Assembly (NCBI GenBank): GCA_017962965.1
Contig: JAGCUI010000058.1
Location: forward strand, 1-55,257
DNA length: 55,257 bases
Source of the DNA: Treponema sp.
GTDB taxonomy: Bacteria; Spirochaetota; Spirochaetia; Treponematales; Treponemataceae
Direction: 5' to 3'
Program-made: the position numbers and the translations under genes
Part shown: positions 1 to 7,138 of the stretch, in pieces
Position numbering within the stretch: the first letter of the stretch is position 1
How the letters are laid out: every line of letters begins with the position of its first letter
The notes under the pieces: generated by a model
Database searches by the model: none
Seen by the model: the letters and a program-made list of their open reading frames with translations, nothing else
Told to the model about the DNA's origin: nothing

Positions 1-230
1 CCATTGCCCCCCGCTAAGCGGTTGAAGCTGCACTGCAGCTTCGGACTAGAGCAGATTCAAATCCGCCTTACCCGAGATTATCTCTTCTTGAATTATTATT
101 GTTACTAATGGGGGCTCATCGCCGCCCCCATTGCCCCCCGCTAAGCGGTTGAAGCTGCACTGCAGCTTCGGATTAGAGCAGGTTCAAATCTCCCTTACCC
201 GAGATTATCTCTTCTTGAATTATTATTGTT
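1..230. repeat. Two tandem copies of a 127-bp-period multi-hairpin repeat
   Basis: Bases 1-103 and 128-230 are near-identical direct copies, differing at only a few positions, with a 127-bp period. The first copy may continue beyond the window edge. Each copy carries three self-complementary segments in order: CCGC-TAA-GCGG (11-21), a strong hairpin with arms GAAGCTGC/GCAGCTTC (24-42 and 151-169), and GAGATTATCTC (74-84 and 201-211). The spacer holds a further G/C hairpin, GGGGGC..GCCCCC (110-129). The G+C content of the hairpins stands out from the AT-rich surroundings. No reading frame fits. It may be a REP-like or structured-RNA element; its function is unknown. Confidence 0.85.
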
Positions 231-299
231 TGAATTAAATAATTCCATGCTATAATAAATCAAATAAAAAAAAAGGAGAGATCCATGAAAAAATCACGC
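231..299 (+). promoter_or_regulatory. Promoter/SD/signal-peptide cassette, copy 1 (repeated at 1081-1148)
   Basis: The stretch from TGAATTAAAT to the first five codons of the gene at 285 recurs almost base for base at 1081-1148, with one A fewer in the A-run. It holds a perfect -10 box TATAAT (251-256), a TTGAAT-like -35 at short (15 bp) spacing, an A-tract, the ribosome binding site GGAGAG and the codons for MKKSR. Duplication of the whole control cassette shows that the downstream genes arose by duplication and are probably co-expressed. Confidence 0.75.
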
Positions 300-878
300 A
301 TATTTTTAATCATTATGCTCTTTCTTTTATTCGCGGGTACGGGGTATGCACAGTCAGTGACATCATCTTCAATCACAGACACCTCATCCTCAACAGAAAA
401 TGCGCCTGCGAAATCTAAACAAAAATCCGACTTTAATTTCTGCGTCTTACCACAGGCATCTATTTATACAGGCTCGCTTGAATATCTTTTTCATGCATGC
501 CATTTTGAATATCTTTCCATAGAATTGGGAGCAGAATGTTTATTTACACACAAGAAAGAACTTTGGACACATGGGCCTTATCTTCTTTCAAGTTTTGGAA
601 CTGATTTTAATCATTTCAATTACAGATTTTCCGGGGGTTATTCAATAAGAGGCGGTGTCGGTTTCGGTTATGGCCTTCAATCAGGTTTTGGGATTGAACT
701 TCCTACAGGACATGATTGCATCTTTTTTTTCGAGACTGCGGTAACTCTTTACATCCTGAACATAAAGTTTATAAAAGATTTTTCTATAGATCCAAACTAC
801 GGACGCTCATATAAAATCTACATTGGCCTTTCCACCGGCTTCTTTCCAGTCTTCATTGCCAATTTATTTCCTTTGTGA
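285..878 (+). CDS. Small exported beta-rich protein, tandem family member 1
   Basis: Family not recognised. The 197-residue product begins with a clear signal peptide (MKKSR, a hydrophobic core, then YAQS), so cleavage after about residue 22 is expected. The mature part starts with a Ser/Thr-rich linker. It continues as alternating Gly/aromatic segments with a FSGGYSIRGGVGFGYG stretch and ends in aromatic and hydrophobic residues, which fits a small outer-membrane barrel or periplasmic beta protein. It shares the order 'RxSGG..., EA(T/L)L, FK...DF' with the gene at 1134. The start is fixed by AGGAG six bases upstream and by the repeated cassette. The role is unknown; exported location is likely. 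Confidence 0.7.
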   Translation: MKKSRIFLIIMLFLLFAGTGYAQSVTSSSITDTSSSTENAPAKSKQKSDFNFCVLPQASIYTGSLEYLFHACHFEYLSIELGAECLFTHKKELWTHGPYLLSSFGTDFNHFNYRFSGGYSIRGGVGFGYGLQSGFGIELPTGHDCIFFFETAVTLYILNIKFIKDFSIDPNYGRSYKIYIGLSTGFFPVFIANLFPL

Positions 879-939
879 TTATGCCCTACCCCACCTATTA
901 AAAACCTAAGCCTGTGCAAAAAATCATTTTAAAAGTATT

Positions 940-1060
940 TCAACTTATAGTATAATCAAATTAATAAAAAAAATTTTAACGGAGAAAGTAATCATACATA
1001 AAAAAATCTCCAGATTTTTTATTCCCATTTTACAAATCAATCAACTTTAAGTCTTTTCTT
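940..1060 (+). pseudogene. Decayed 5' end of another member of the 285/1134 family
   Basis: Bases about 945-1060 retain a degraded copy of the family cassette: TATAGTATAATC (cf. -10 TATAAT), AATAAAAAAAA, a GGAGAAAG ribosome-site remnant (981-988), and at 998 ATA-AAA-AAA-TCT-CCA-GAT-TTT-TTA. The last segment matches the ATG-AAA-AAA-TCA-CGC-ATA-TTT-TTA start of gene 285 with the start codon mutated to ATA. The frame soon stops resembling the family. It looks like the relic of a fourth copy. Confidence 0.45.
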
Positions 1061-1080
1061 AATTTGCATCTTCTCCATAT

Positions 1081-1148
1081 TGAATTAAATAATTCCATGC
1101 TATAATAAATCAAATAAAAAAAAGGAGAGATCCATGAAAAAATCACGA
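1081..1148 (+). promoter_or_regulatory. Promoter/SD/signal-peptide cassette, copy 2
   Basis: Near-exact repeat of 231-299, including TATAAT at 1101-1106, the A-tract, GGAGAG and the first codons ATG AAA AAA TCA CG. It drives the gene at 1134 and by extension the short reading frame at 1691. Confidence 0.75.
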
Positions 1149-1667
1149 ATTATAATCAGCTTACTCATTTTTATTTGTTCGGGCACGGTTCACGCACAGG
1201 CGAAAGATTCAGAAATATCAGTTACTGCTATGCCGATTCTTTCTGTTTATGGTGGTTATCCTGAGTATTTTTCGTTCGATTTTGGTGGGGATATTCTTAT
1301 TTCTCAAGAATATGATTTTCCTATTTCTTATGGGCTTTATATTATGGGAAGTTTTGGCAATGGTTTAGATATAACAAATATAAGATTATCGGGCGGGCTT
1401 TCTTTGCAACATGATTATGTGGGATTAAAAATCGGAGTTGGAGGCGAGTTTTCTGTGCCGGGAATAGTCAATCATGAGCCGTTTTTTTACGCCGAGGCAA
1501 TCTTGAGGCTCTGGATTTTCGACTTCAAAATACTTTATGATTTTGGCGCAGAAAGTTCATCCTATACTATAACCAACATTTTTCTTGTAGGATCGGGCTA
1601 TGATCAAAATCCGAAGTTTTATGCAGGAATTGACCTCTGGATGTGCATTATGAATATTTTGAGATAG
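1134..1667 (+). CDS. Small exported beta-rich protein, tandem family member 2
   Basis: A 177-residue paralogue of the protein at 285. The first five residues (MKKSR) are the same, and a hydrophobic core ending in VHAQA gives a signal peptide of about 21 residues. The mature chain alternates Gly-rich and aromatic strands (IRLSGGLSL, LKIGVGGEFSVPG, FFYAEAILRLWIFDFK), consistent with a small barrel or beta sandwich in the outer membrane or periplasm. The Ser/Thr linker of member 1 is absent. A weakly preceded reading frame (1691) with the same signal peptide follows 23 bases later, so they probably share a transcript. Family and function were not recognised. Confidence 0.7.
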   Translation: MKKSRIIISLLIFICSGTVHAQAKDSEISVTAMPILSVYGGYPEYFSFDFGGDILISQEYDFPISYGLYIMGSFGNGLDITNIRLSGGLSLQHDYVGLKIGVGGEFSVPGIVNHEPFFYAEAILRLWIFDFKILYDFGAESSSYTITNIFLVGSGYDQNPKFYAGIDLWMCIMNILR

Positions 1668-1690
1668 AAAAACTGACTGAGGAAAAACCT

Positions 1691-1813
1691 ATGAAAAAAT
1701 CACGTATATTTATAATCATTTCGCTTATTCTTTTATTTGCAGGAAATCTTTATGCAAAGGATAATGAATCAGACGACTCAGGACTTTTGATCCCGATTCT
1801 TATTTGGAGATGA
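1691..1813 (+). pseudogene. Truncated third family member (40 codons, signal peptide only)
   Basis: ATG AAA AAA TCA CGT starts a third copy of the family signal peptide (MKKSRIFIIISLILLFAG, then LYAKD), with GAGG-type SD about nine bases before it. After 40 codons it ends at TGA (1811-1813), where the paralogues continue for 140-150 more residues. No continuation of the family was seen in the following 200 bases. It is most simply a 3'-truncated remnant, although a short secreted peptide remains possible. Confidence 0.6.
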
Positions 1814-2023
1814 CATATCAGATTCCCTTGAGCCCCTAAAATATAATTTTTTGTTCTAATCTGATTACATATTGTCACAAGCTCACACTTTCACTAGAAT
1901 TTTCCAGAAAGATTATTTAATTTCATTTCCTGATTTCCGCTCTGCCTATGATGCTGTTCATGGGAAAAAACAGAATAATTAATTTACGATATTGCAGAGC
2001 AGCTTTAATAAAAGAGGATGATT
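1814..2023. other. Intergenic, nothing recognised
   Basis: AT-rich sequence between the truncated family member and the thioesterase gene. No open frame, strong hairpin or recognisable repeat was seen. Probably decayed remains of the upstream gene family. Confidence 0.5.
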
Positions 2024-2416
2024 ATGACTTTAGAAGAAACAAGAGAATTTTTTGCAAACGACATCTATGCTACAGAGCAGACTGATATTAAAATCATAGA
2101 GGTTTCAGATCATTATTCTAAATGCGAGCTTGAAATTTCAAGGATGCACATGAATGCGGACAACAAGGTGATGGGTGGAGTTTTTTATACACTCGCTGAT
2201 TTTGCCTTTGCAGTTGCAACCGATGCAAAAAATACAAAAACCGTCACAACTTCTGCCTCAATCAGCTATCTTTCTCCGGCTAAAGGAAAAAAACTGATTG
2301 CAGAATGCCGTATAATTAAAGAAGGTAAAACCCTCTGCACTTACGAAACTGTGATTATGGATGATGCAGGCACAAAAAATGCAGTAATTATATCCAACGG
2401 TATGCACCTGGCTTGA
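2024..2416 (+). CDS. PaaI/YbgC-type hotdog-fold thioesterase
   Basis: A 130-residue protein of the hotdog fold. The segment NKVMGGVFYTLADFAFAVA is the family's 'HGG..(T/A)L.D' active-site helix, here with Met in place of His before the GG pair, followed by TTSASISYLSPAKG and a final beta hairpin. Relatives hydrolyse short, medium or aryl acyl-CoA esters, usually as homotetramers in the cytosol. The start at 2024 is preferred to the ATG at 2018 because AGAGG (2013-2017) then lies six bases upstream. It stands just before rpsU but has no evident functional link. The substrate cannot be told from sequence. Confidence 0.8.
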   Translation: MTLEETREFFANDIYATEQTDIKIIEVSDHYSKCELEISRMHMNADNKVMGGVFYTLADFAFAVATDAKNTKTVTTSASISYLSPAKGKKLIAECRIIKEGKTLCTYETVIMDDAGTKNAVIISNGMHLA

Positions 2417-2441
2417 ACATAATTTGATTTTCCTGTATATT
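2413..2441 (+). promoter_or_regulatory. Probable rpsU promoter
   Basis: TTGAAC (2413-2418) and TATATT (2436-2441) are separated by 17 bp. The -35 box overlaps the stop codon of the thioesterase gene. The start site would lie near 2448, giving a leader of about 40 nt before rpsU. Confidence 0.5.
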
Positions 2442-2488
2442 ATTTAACATGTTTTTCGGAATTTCCGTGACCAAGGAGGTGAACACAT

Positions 2489-2695
2489 ATGGCAACAATC
2501 ATGGTTGATGATTCAGAAAACCTTGAAAAAGCAATTAAACGCTTTAAACGCATGGTTGAAAAAGAAGGCATTATCCGCGAATACAAAAAGCGTGAATACT
2601 TTGAAAAACCTTCTGCTACACTTCACCAGAAGAAAACAACTTTGGAACGTAAACTTTTAAATAAGAGACGTAAGACAGAAAAGAAAGATTTCTAA
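2489..2695 (+). CDS. rpsU: 30S ribosomal protein S21
   Basis: Small (68 residues), very basic protein matching bS21: N-terminal [22 protein letters not shown], then a helix with the [13 protein letters not shown] motif and a Lys/Arg tail. S21 sits on the platform of the small subunit near the anti-Shine-Dalgarno helix and aids initiation on SD-containing mRNAs. It has a near-consensus ribosome site, AAGGAGGTGA (2473-2482), and is monocistronic, with its own promoter and terminator. This is noteworthy because several other genes here lack any SD. Confidence 0.95.
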   Translation: MATIMVDDSENLEKAIKRFKRMVEKEGIIREYKKREYFEKPSATLHQKKTTLERKLLNKRRKTEKKDF

Positions 2696-2725
2696 TTTTT
2701 GAAATCCTGATTTATGTATACAAAG

Positions 2726-2757
2726 AACGCTTTTCATTTTGGAAAGCGTTTTTTTAT
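2726..2757 (+). terminator. Intrinsic terminator of rpsU
   Basis: Stem AACGCTTT/AAAGCGTT (2726-2733 with 2743-2750), nine-base loop, followed by a T-run. It lies about 30 bases after the rpsU stop. Confidence 0.9.
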
Positions 2758-2771
2758 TTTAAAACTCCGGG

Positions 2772-2810
2772 GTAAAAAAAAAAGGATACACAGATAATCC
2801 GTGTATCCTT
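2772..2810 (-). terminator. Intrinsic terminator of the minus-strand gene 2833-3327
   Basis: Perfect 10-bp stem AAGGATACAC/GTGTATCCTT (2782-2791, 2801-2810) with an A-run on its left, which reads as a T-tail on the minus strand. It is placed directly after the stop codon of the secreted protein gene. Confidence 0.9.
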
Positions 2811-2832
2811 AAGGGAAATGTTTTAGGGTATG

Positions 2833-3327
2833 TTAGTCAGTAATACCTGCAAAATCGCTAAGATTAAACTGATTTGTACCTATTGATGAAATCCATTTAC
2901 CAGTAAGTTCTCCAATTTCATATGCTCCATCTGTACCAACAGAGCCTTCATTTGTATATACTACCTGTACCTGAATATCACAATATTTGCCTTTAAATTT
3001 TGATGGAATATCTCTGGAAATACTTTTATTTCTATAAGCAGAACGTGAATCATAATATGTATTACCAGTAGTATAAGTATTTCCATCTGTATAAACTTCA
3101 TACCAGTCATTCGAATATCCGATTTCTGGAGTTGTTAATTTAATATAAACACGTACAATTTCAGTCTTGTTATACAAATCATTTTTAATCACTAAATCTT
3201 TAGAATTATCAATTCCAGAACTACCAGATCCATATCCGCCTTCGCCATCAGCATAGACAAAAAGACAGCTTGAGAACATACACATAATTGTAACTAACAA
3301 TCCAACAAATAAAATCTTCTTTTTCAT
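2833..3327 (-). CDS. Secreted protein or lipoprotein of unknown function
   Basis: A 164-residue exported protein. The N-terminus MKKKILFVGLLVTIMCMFSSC has a basic n-region and hydrophobic core. Lipidation at the SSC cysteine or cleavage after VYA would both be possible. The mature chain is Gly/Ser-rich at first (GEGGYGSGSSG) and then beta-like with many Tyr and Thr residues (DLYNKTEIVRVYIKL, WYEVYTDGNTYTTGNTYYDS). The ribosome site AAGGAG lies eight bases before the ATG. It is a single gene with its own terminator. No family was recognised. Confidence 0.7.
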   Translation of the reverse strand: MKKKILFVGLLVTIMCMFSSCLFVYADGEGGYGSGSSGIDNSKDLVIKNDLYNKTEIVRVYIKLTTPEIGYSNDWYEVYTDGNTYTTGNTYYDSRSAYRNKSISRDIPSKFKGKYCDIQVQVVYTNEGSVGTDGAYEIGELTGKWISSIGTNQFNLSDFAGITD

Positions 3328-3414
3328 AATTTACTCCTTATTCGTTCGCAAGGTTTTAACCCCGCGTTCAATTTCATTTTCTACACTAATTAAACCACAT
3401 TCGAGTCCATTTAG

Positions 3415-3447
3415 AATGAATTTTCCGTAAGATTAAAATGAATTTTC
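3415..3447. repeat. Direct repeat, 22-bp spacing, between divergent genes
   Basis: AATGAATTTTC occurs at 3415-3425 and again at 3437-3447, two helical turns apart, in the divergent spacer between the secreted protein gene and umuD'. It could be a regulator site; nothing else supports that. Confidence 0.3.
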
Positions 3448-3486
3448 ATTAAGAAAAAAATAAGTGACTTCTTAGAAAAAAATCTA

Positions 3487-3515
3487 TTGACTTAACAAAT
3501 GTATAGTATTAATAT
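3487..3515 (+). promoter_or_regulatory. Promoter of umuD'-umuC, predicted to give a leaderless mRNA
   Basis: TTGACT (3487-3492), 17-bp spacer, TAATAT (3510-3515). The start codon lies only six bases after the -10 box, so transcription should begin at or next to the A of the ATG. No SD is present. Confidence 0.55.
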
Positions 3516-3523
3516 GTATACAT
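3499..3523. promoter_or_regulatory. Inverted repeat over the umuD' promoter and start codon (possible operator)
   Basis: ATGTATA (3499-3505) and TATACAT (3517-3523) are perfect inverted arms separated by 11 bases. They flank the -10 box and run into the ATG. The position suits a repressor site for an SOS-like gene, but the arms and spacing do not match a LexA box that I can name. Confidence 0.4.
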
Positions 3524-3830
3524 GGTTACAGGTTTTCCCTCTCCCGCCCAGGGGTACGAAGATAAATGTATAGACCTCAACACTCTGATGGTAAAGCATC
3601 CGGCTGCTACTGTCTTTATGCGGATTGATTCTTCACGCTATGTCCATATGGGCATTTACAACGGAGACTTAATCGTAGTGGACCGTTCGCTTGGTGTTTC
3701 AAAAGAGAGCTTTGTGGTGTACGAATATCTTGGTGAATTCCATCTTGGGAGGGCTGGTTCCATTAAATCTGAAACTCTGGTTTGTGGTGTTATTACGTAT
3801 GTTATTCATACTGTAAAGAACAGTTGTTAA
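3522..3830 (+). CDS. umuD: UmuD'-like DNA polymerase V subunit, encoded in processed form and without protease dyad
   Basis: A 102-residue S24/UmuD-family protein. It begins MVTGFPSPAQGYEDKCIDLN, which aligns with UmuD directly after its Cys24-Gly25 self-cleavage site, so the N-terminal arm removed during SOS activation is absent from the gene. The nucleophile region reads FMRIDSSRYVHMGIYNGDL: the family GDSM motif is SSRY, putting Arg39 at the catalytic Ser position. The general-base Lys in GEFTVK is Gly76 (GEFHLG). Fold residues such as NGDLIVVDRS are kept. Known UmuD' binds UmuC to form Pol V; here the subunit would need no RecA-driven cleavage. It precedes umuC by 19 bases. No SD is seen, and a promoter sits six bases upstream. 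Confidence 0.85.
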   Translation: MVTGFPSPAQGYEDKCIDLNTLMVKHPAATVFMRIDSSRYVHMGIYNGDLIVVDRSLGVSKESFVVYEYLGEFHLGRAGSIKSETLVCGVITYVIHTVKNSC

Positions 3831-3849
3831 TTTTTCCCTCTTAATAGTT

Positions 3850-5109
3850 ATGATTCTTCATTGTGACGGCAACAGTTTTTATGCTTCGTGCGAACAGATC
3901 TATCGTCCTGACTTACGCGGAAAACCGGTTATTGTATTATCCAATAACGATGGGATTATTATAGCGCTGAACAAAGAAGCTAAGGATTGCGGGCTTGTAC
4001 GCGGTGATGTGTTTTTTAAGGTTAGACCGATTGTGGAGCAGCATAATATCGAAGTTTTTTCGAGCAATTATACGCTTTATGCTGATATTTCAAGACGCAT
4101 TACATCCATATATATGGAATATGCCCCTGAAATTGAAGAGTATTCAATCGACGAGTCGTTTTTGTTCTTTAATAACTGCAACTGGACTAATGCTGAATTC
4201 GAGCAGATTGGGTTTGAACTCAAGCAGAAGATTTTAAAGGAAGTTGGGATTAGGATTTGCGTTGGAGGAGCACCTACAAAAACACTGGCAAAACTTTATA
4301 ACAAGAATGCAAAACTTCATGGCGGAGTCTTTATATACGATGGCTCTCAAGTGGATGCGCTGCTGGAACAGACTCCCTGCAGTAAAATCTGGGGTATAGG
4401 AAGGGCTAAAAGCGGTCGTCTTGCACAGATTAATGTGAAAAACGCTCTGGAACTAAAACATCTTTCTCTGGATGTTGCACGAAAGCTTCTTACTTCGGTG
4501 GGAGTTGCTACTGTTATGGAACTCAATGGTATTCCGAGTATAGACAGGATTGTGCGCACTCAAAACGATGTGATTACAACCAGCAAACAGTTTTCCAAAA
4601 AGGTTTACGATTTTAAAACTTTGGAAAGCGCGGTTTTTCAGTATTCTCAGCTTGTTGTTGAAAAGTTACGGAAACAGAAATTCGAAGCCGGAGTTGTTGG
4701 AGTATACATCTCTACTTGTAATTATTATTGTGATGAACCGGAATTACAATATTCTAACGGTATTTATATGGAGCTGGACAGAATGACTTCATACACTGTT
4801 GATATTGCTGAAAGTGCGATCTGGGGATTAAAAAAAATTTATAGACAAGGTTACGGGTACAAAACTGTAATGATTACTTTGCAAAGACTGTTACCGGCAT
4901 GTCTGCAGGGGAATCTGTTTATTGACCCTATGAACGACATTAAAAAACGGGACTTGATGATTGCCCTTGATAAAATTAATGCTTCATACGGCAGGACAAC
5001 AGTTTCTCTTGCTAAGGCATGGTCTTCGGGTCAGGATTGGGAAATGAAACGTGAGTATCTTTCTCCATGCTGGACCACAAGAATAAAGGATGTTCCTAGA
5101 ATCAAATAA
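3850..5109 (+). CDS. umuC: DNA polymerase V catalytic subunit (Y family)
   Basis: A 419-residue Y-family polymerase of the UmuC branch. The palm carries MILHCD (Asp6), NSFYASCE with the Phe-Tyr steric gate, SNNDG, and YSIDES with Asp101/Glu102; these are the three metal ligands at the same numbering as E. coli UmuC. The thumb has helix-hairpin-helix signature WGIGRA. The little-finger and C-terminal UmuC-specific domain run to residue 419. It copies past DNA lesions at low fidelity when joined to UmuD' dimers and RecA. It is co-transcribed with umuD'. No clear SD precedes the ATG (CCCTCTTAATAGTT), so expression may rely on coupling. Confidence 0.93.
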   Translation: MILHCDGNSFYASCEQIYRPDLRGKPVIVLSNNDGIIIALNKEAKDCGLVRGDVFFKVRPIVEQHNIEVFSSNYTLYADISRRITSIYMEYAPEIEEYSIDESFLFFNNCNWTNAEFEQIGFELKQKILKEVGIRICVGGAPTKTLAKLYNKNAKLHGGVFIYDGSQVDALLEQTPCSKIWGIGRAKSGRLAQINVKNALELKHLSLDVARKLLTSVGVATVMELNGIPSIDRIVRTQNDVITTSKQFSKKVYDFKTLESAVFQYSQLVVEKLRKQKFEAGVVGVYISTCNYYCDEPELQYSNGIYMELDRMTSYTVDIAESAIWGLKKIYRQGYGYKTVMITLQRLLPACLQGNLFIDPMNDIKKRDLMIALDKINASYGRTTVSLAKAWSSGQDWEMKREYLSPCWTTRIKDVPRIK

Positions 5110-5253
5110 TGCAGTTTGAAGCGGGAACAGGGAGGAAAAGAGATTTATTCTATATATTAATGTTTTACTTATATCATTTTTGGCTTTACACTGTAAAATA
5201 CAAAACAATAGAAGTATATGCTTCATATTTTCACAAACTGAATGGAGTACAAA

Positions 5254-7065
5254 ATGCCTCAAAGCTTTGAATTAAACTGTGTAAAACTTGAAAACGGACT
5301 TTTTAATGAAAGATCTGCAATCAACAGAAAATACCTTATGGAACTTGATTCTGTATGCCTTCTTCAAAATTTTTATATTGAAGCGGGGATAATCATACCC
5401 GGTTATCACATTATTACAGATCCGGGCGCTGCAAAACTGCACTGGGGTTGGGAAGCACCAAACTGTCAGCTCAGGGGGCATTTTCTGGGACACTGGCTTT
5501 CGGCCGCATCCTTTTTGATTGCCAATACAAACGACTCTGAATTAAAGGTAAAGCTTGATTATATAGTAGATGAACTTGAACGATGTCAAAAATTGAACGG
5601 CGGAAAATGGATTGGTTCTTTCCCGGAAAAATATTTTAAGATTCTGGAAACAGACCGCTACATATGGTCGCCACAGTACACAATGCACAAAACTCTTTTG
5701 GGACTCATGCACGCCTATGAATATGCAAAAAATCAAAAGGCACTGGAGATTCTGAATAATGCGGCTCTCTGGTTTGTAGAGTGGACAGACAGAATGAAAA
5801 AAGAATGCCCTTCGGCGATTCACAAGGGAGAAGAAGGAGGAATGCTTGAAGTATGGGCAAACCTTTACGGGATTACTAAAAAAGAGGAATATAAAAAAAT
5901 ACTCGAGGCTTATTATGAGCCGGCTCTTTTTGAAAAGCTCACAAAGGGGAATGATCCTTTAACAAACATACACTGCAACGCAACAATTCCTCATGCTCAT
6001 GGGGCTGCAAAGATGTATGAAATTACAAAGGATAAAAAGTGGCTTGATATACTGAATGCGTTCTGGGATTGTGCCGTAACAAAGAGAAATTATTATGCAA
6101 CGGGCTCTATGAATGCCGGAGAATACTGGATTCCACCAAAAAAACAAGCGGCCTTTATGGGAGACAGAAACCAGGAATTCTGTACGGTTTACAACATGGT
6201 GCGCCTTGCAGATTATCTTTATAAGTTTACGGGAGACAAAAAATACTGTGATTATATTGAATTAAATCTTTATAACGGATTTTTAGCCCAGCAGAATAAG
6301 GAAAGCGGAATGCCTACTTATTTTCTTCCTATGCAGGCAGGTTCCTATAAAACCTGGGGAACAAAAACAAGGGACTTCTGGTGCTGTCACGGCTCAATGG
6401 TTCAGTCGCAGACTATCTACCCTTCCCTCTGCTACTACGAAGGCGAAAACGGCGAAGTGATTATAAACCAGTATATTCCTTCTACACTCAAGGACGAAGA
6501 AAAAGGAGTCAGCTTAAAGCAGACCTGCGGAATGAAATATTACTATGATGCAGCTTTATTCGACGAAACAAGCGACGGTCTTATGTCCAGATGGCTTATA
6601 AAATTCAATATAAGCTCAAGTAAGGAAACTGTTTTAAAATTCCGTATCCCGGACTGGATTTCTTCTGAGCCGGTTGTAAAAATAAACGAAGCACCTTGCA
6701 GTTCGCTCAAAAAAGAAAACGGATATATTGTGCTTTCTAAAAAATGGGATAATGATGAAATCTCGATTTTCTTTCCGTCTAAGGTTAGCTTTGTATTCTG
6801 TGATGATGAAAAAAATCTTGCAGCTTTACGCGACGGCCCTATTGTACTGGCTGGAATGTGCGACGCAGACGAAGGTTTATATCTTGAAAAGGGCGCTGAA
6901 ACTCCGGAGTCAATTTTAACGCCTCACCTGGAACACATCTATACTTCGTATCCATGGCTTCAAAATACTTACAGGACAAAAAATCAGCCTAAGAATTTTG
7001 AATTCAAGCCGCTTTATGAAGTAAAAGACGAAAAATACACCCTTTATTTTACGATTAAAAAGTAA
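5254..7065 (+). CDS. GH127-type beta-L-arabinofuranosidase (DUF1680 family)
   Basis: A 603-residue alpha/alpha-barrel glycosidase followed by beta domains. The zinc-thiolate site of the family is visible as E308-F-C310 and C377-C378 (FWCCHGS), with Glu290 (AGEYW) as probable acid/base. In characterised members the second-site cysteine is the nucleophile removing beta-L-arabinofuranose from plant glycoproteins or pectin side chains. There is no signal peptide, so it probably acts on imported oligosaccharides in the cytosol. GGAG at 5244-5247 sits inside a longer frame and six bases before the ATG at 5254, so this start is chosen over 5242. It is a lone gene, with no transporter adjacent. Confidence 0.85.
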   Translation: MPQSFELNCVKLENGLFNERSAINRKYLMELDSVCLLQNFYIEAGIIIPGYHIITDPGAAKLHWGWEAPNCQLRGHFLGHWLSAASFLIANTNDSELKVKLDYIVDELERCQKLNGGKWIGSFPEKYFKILETDRYIWSPQYTMHKTLLGLMHAYEYAKNQKALEILNNAALWFVEWTDRMKKECPSAIHKGEEGGMLEVWANLYGITKKEEYKKILEAYYEPALFEKLTKGNDPLTNIHCNATIPHAHGAAKMYEITKDKKWLDILNAFWDCAVTKRNYYATGSMNAGEYWIPPKKQAAFMGDRNQEFCTVYNMVRLADYLYKFTGDKKYCDYIELNLYNGFLAQQNKESGMPTYFLPMQAGSYKTWGTKTRDFWCCHGSMVQSQTIYPSLCYYEGENGEVIINQYIPSTLKDEEKGVSLKQTCGMKYYYDAALFDETSDGLMSRWLIKFNISSSKETVLKFRIPDWISSEPVVKINEAPCSSLKKENGYIVLSKKWDNDEISIFFPSKVSFVFCDDEKNLAALRDGPIVLAGMCDADEGLYLEKGAETPESILTPHLEHIYTSYPWLQNTYRTKNQPKNFEFKPLYEVKDEKYTLYFTIKK

Positions 7066-7070
7066 AAACC

Positions 7071-7105
7071 AAAAAAAAAGTACCTCGCTTAAAAAACGGG
7101 GTACT
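7071..7105 (-). terminator. Terminator of the earP-efp operon
   Basis: Stem AGTACCTCG/CGGGGTACT (7079-7087 with 7097-7105, one G-T pair). The A-run at 7071-7079 reads as a T-tail on the minus strand. It separates the convergent GH127 gene and efp. Confidence 0.85.
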
Positions 7106-7138
7106 CTTTCTAAACTACTGTATTAAAGCAGAAGTAAA

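Noticed and set aside
48..70. tRNA T-arm-like GGTTCAAATC in the left repeat (also 180-190)
   Set aside because: The flanking five-base stem does not pair, no acceptor or anticodon arm fits, and copy 1 has GATTCAAATC.
1814..2023. Continuation of the third 285-family gene
   Set aside because: No frame with family residues found even when allowing a shift.
3499..3523. Classical LexA box at umuD'
   Set aside because: Arm sequence and 11-base spacing do not match the E. coli or Leptospira-type consensus; only called as an inverted repeat.
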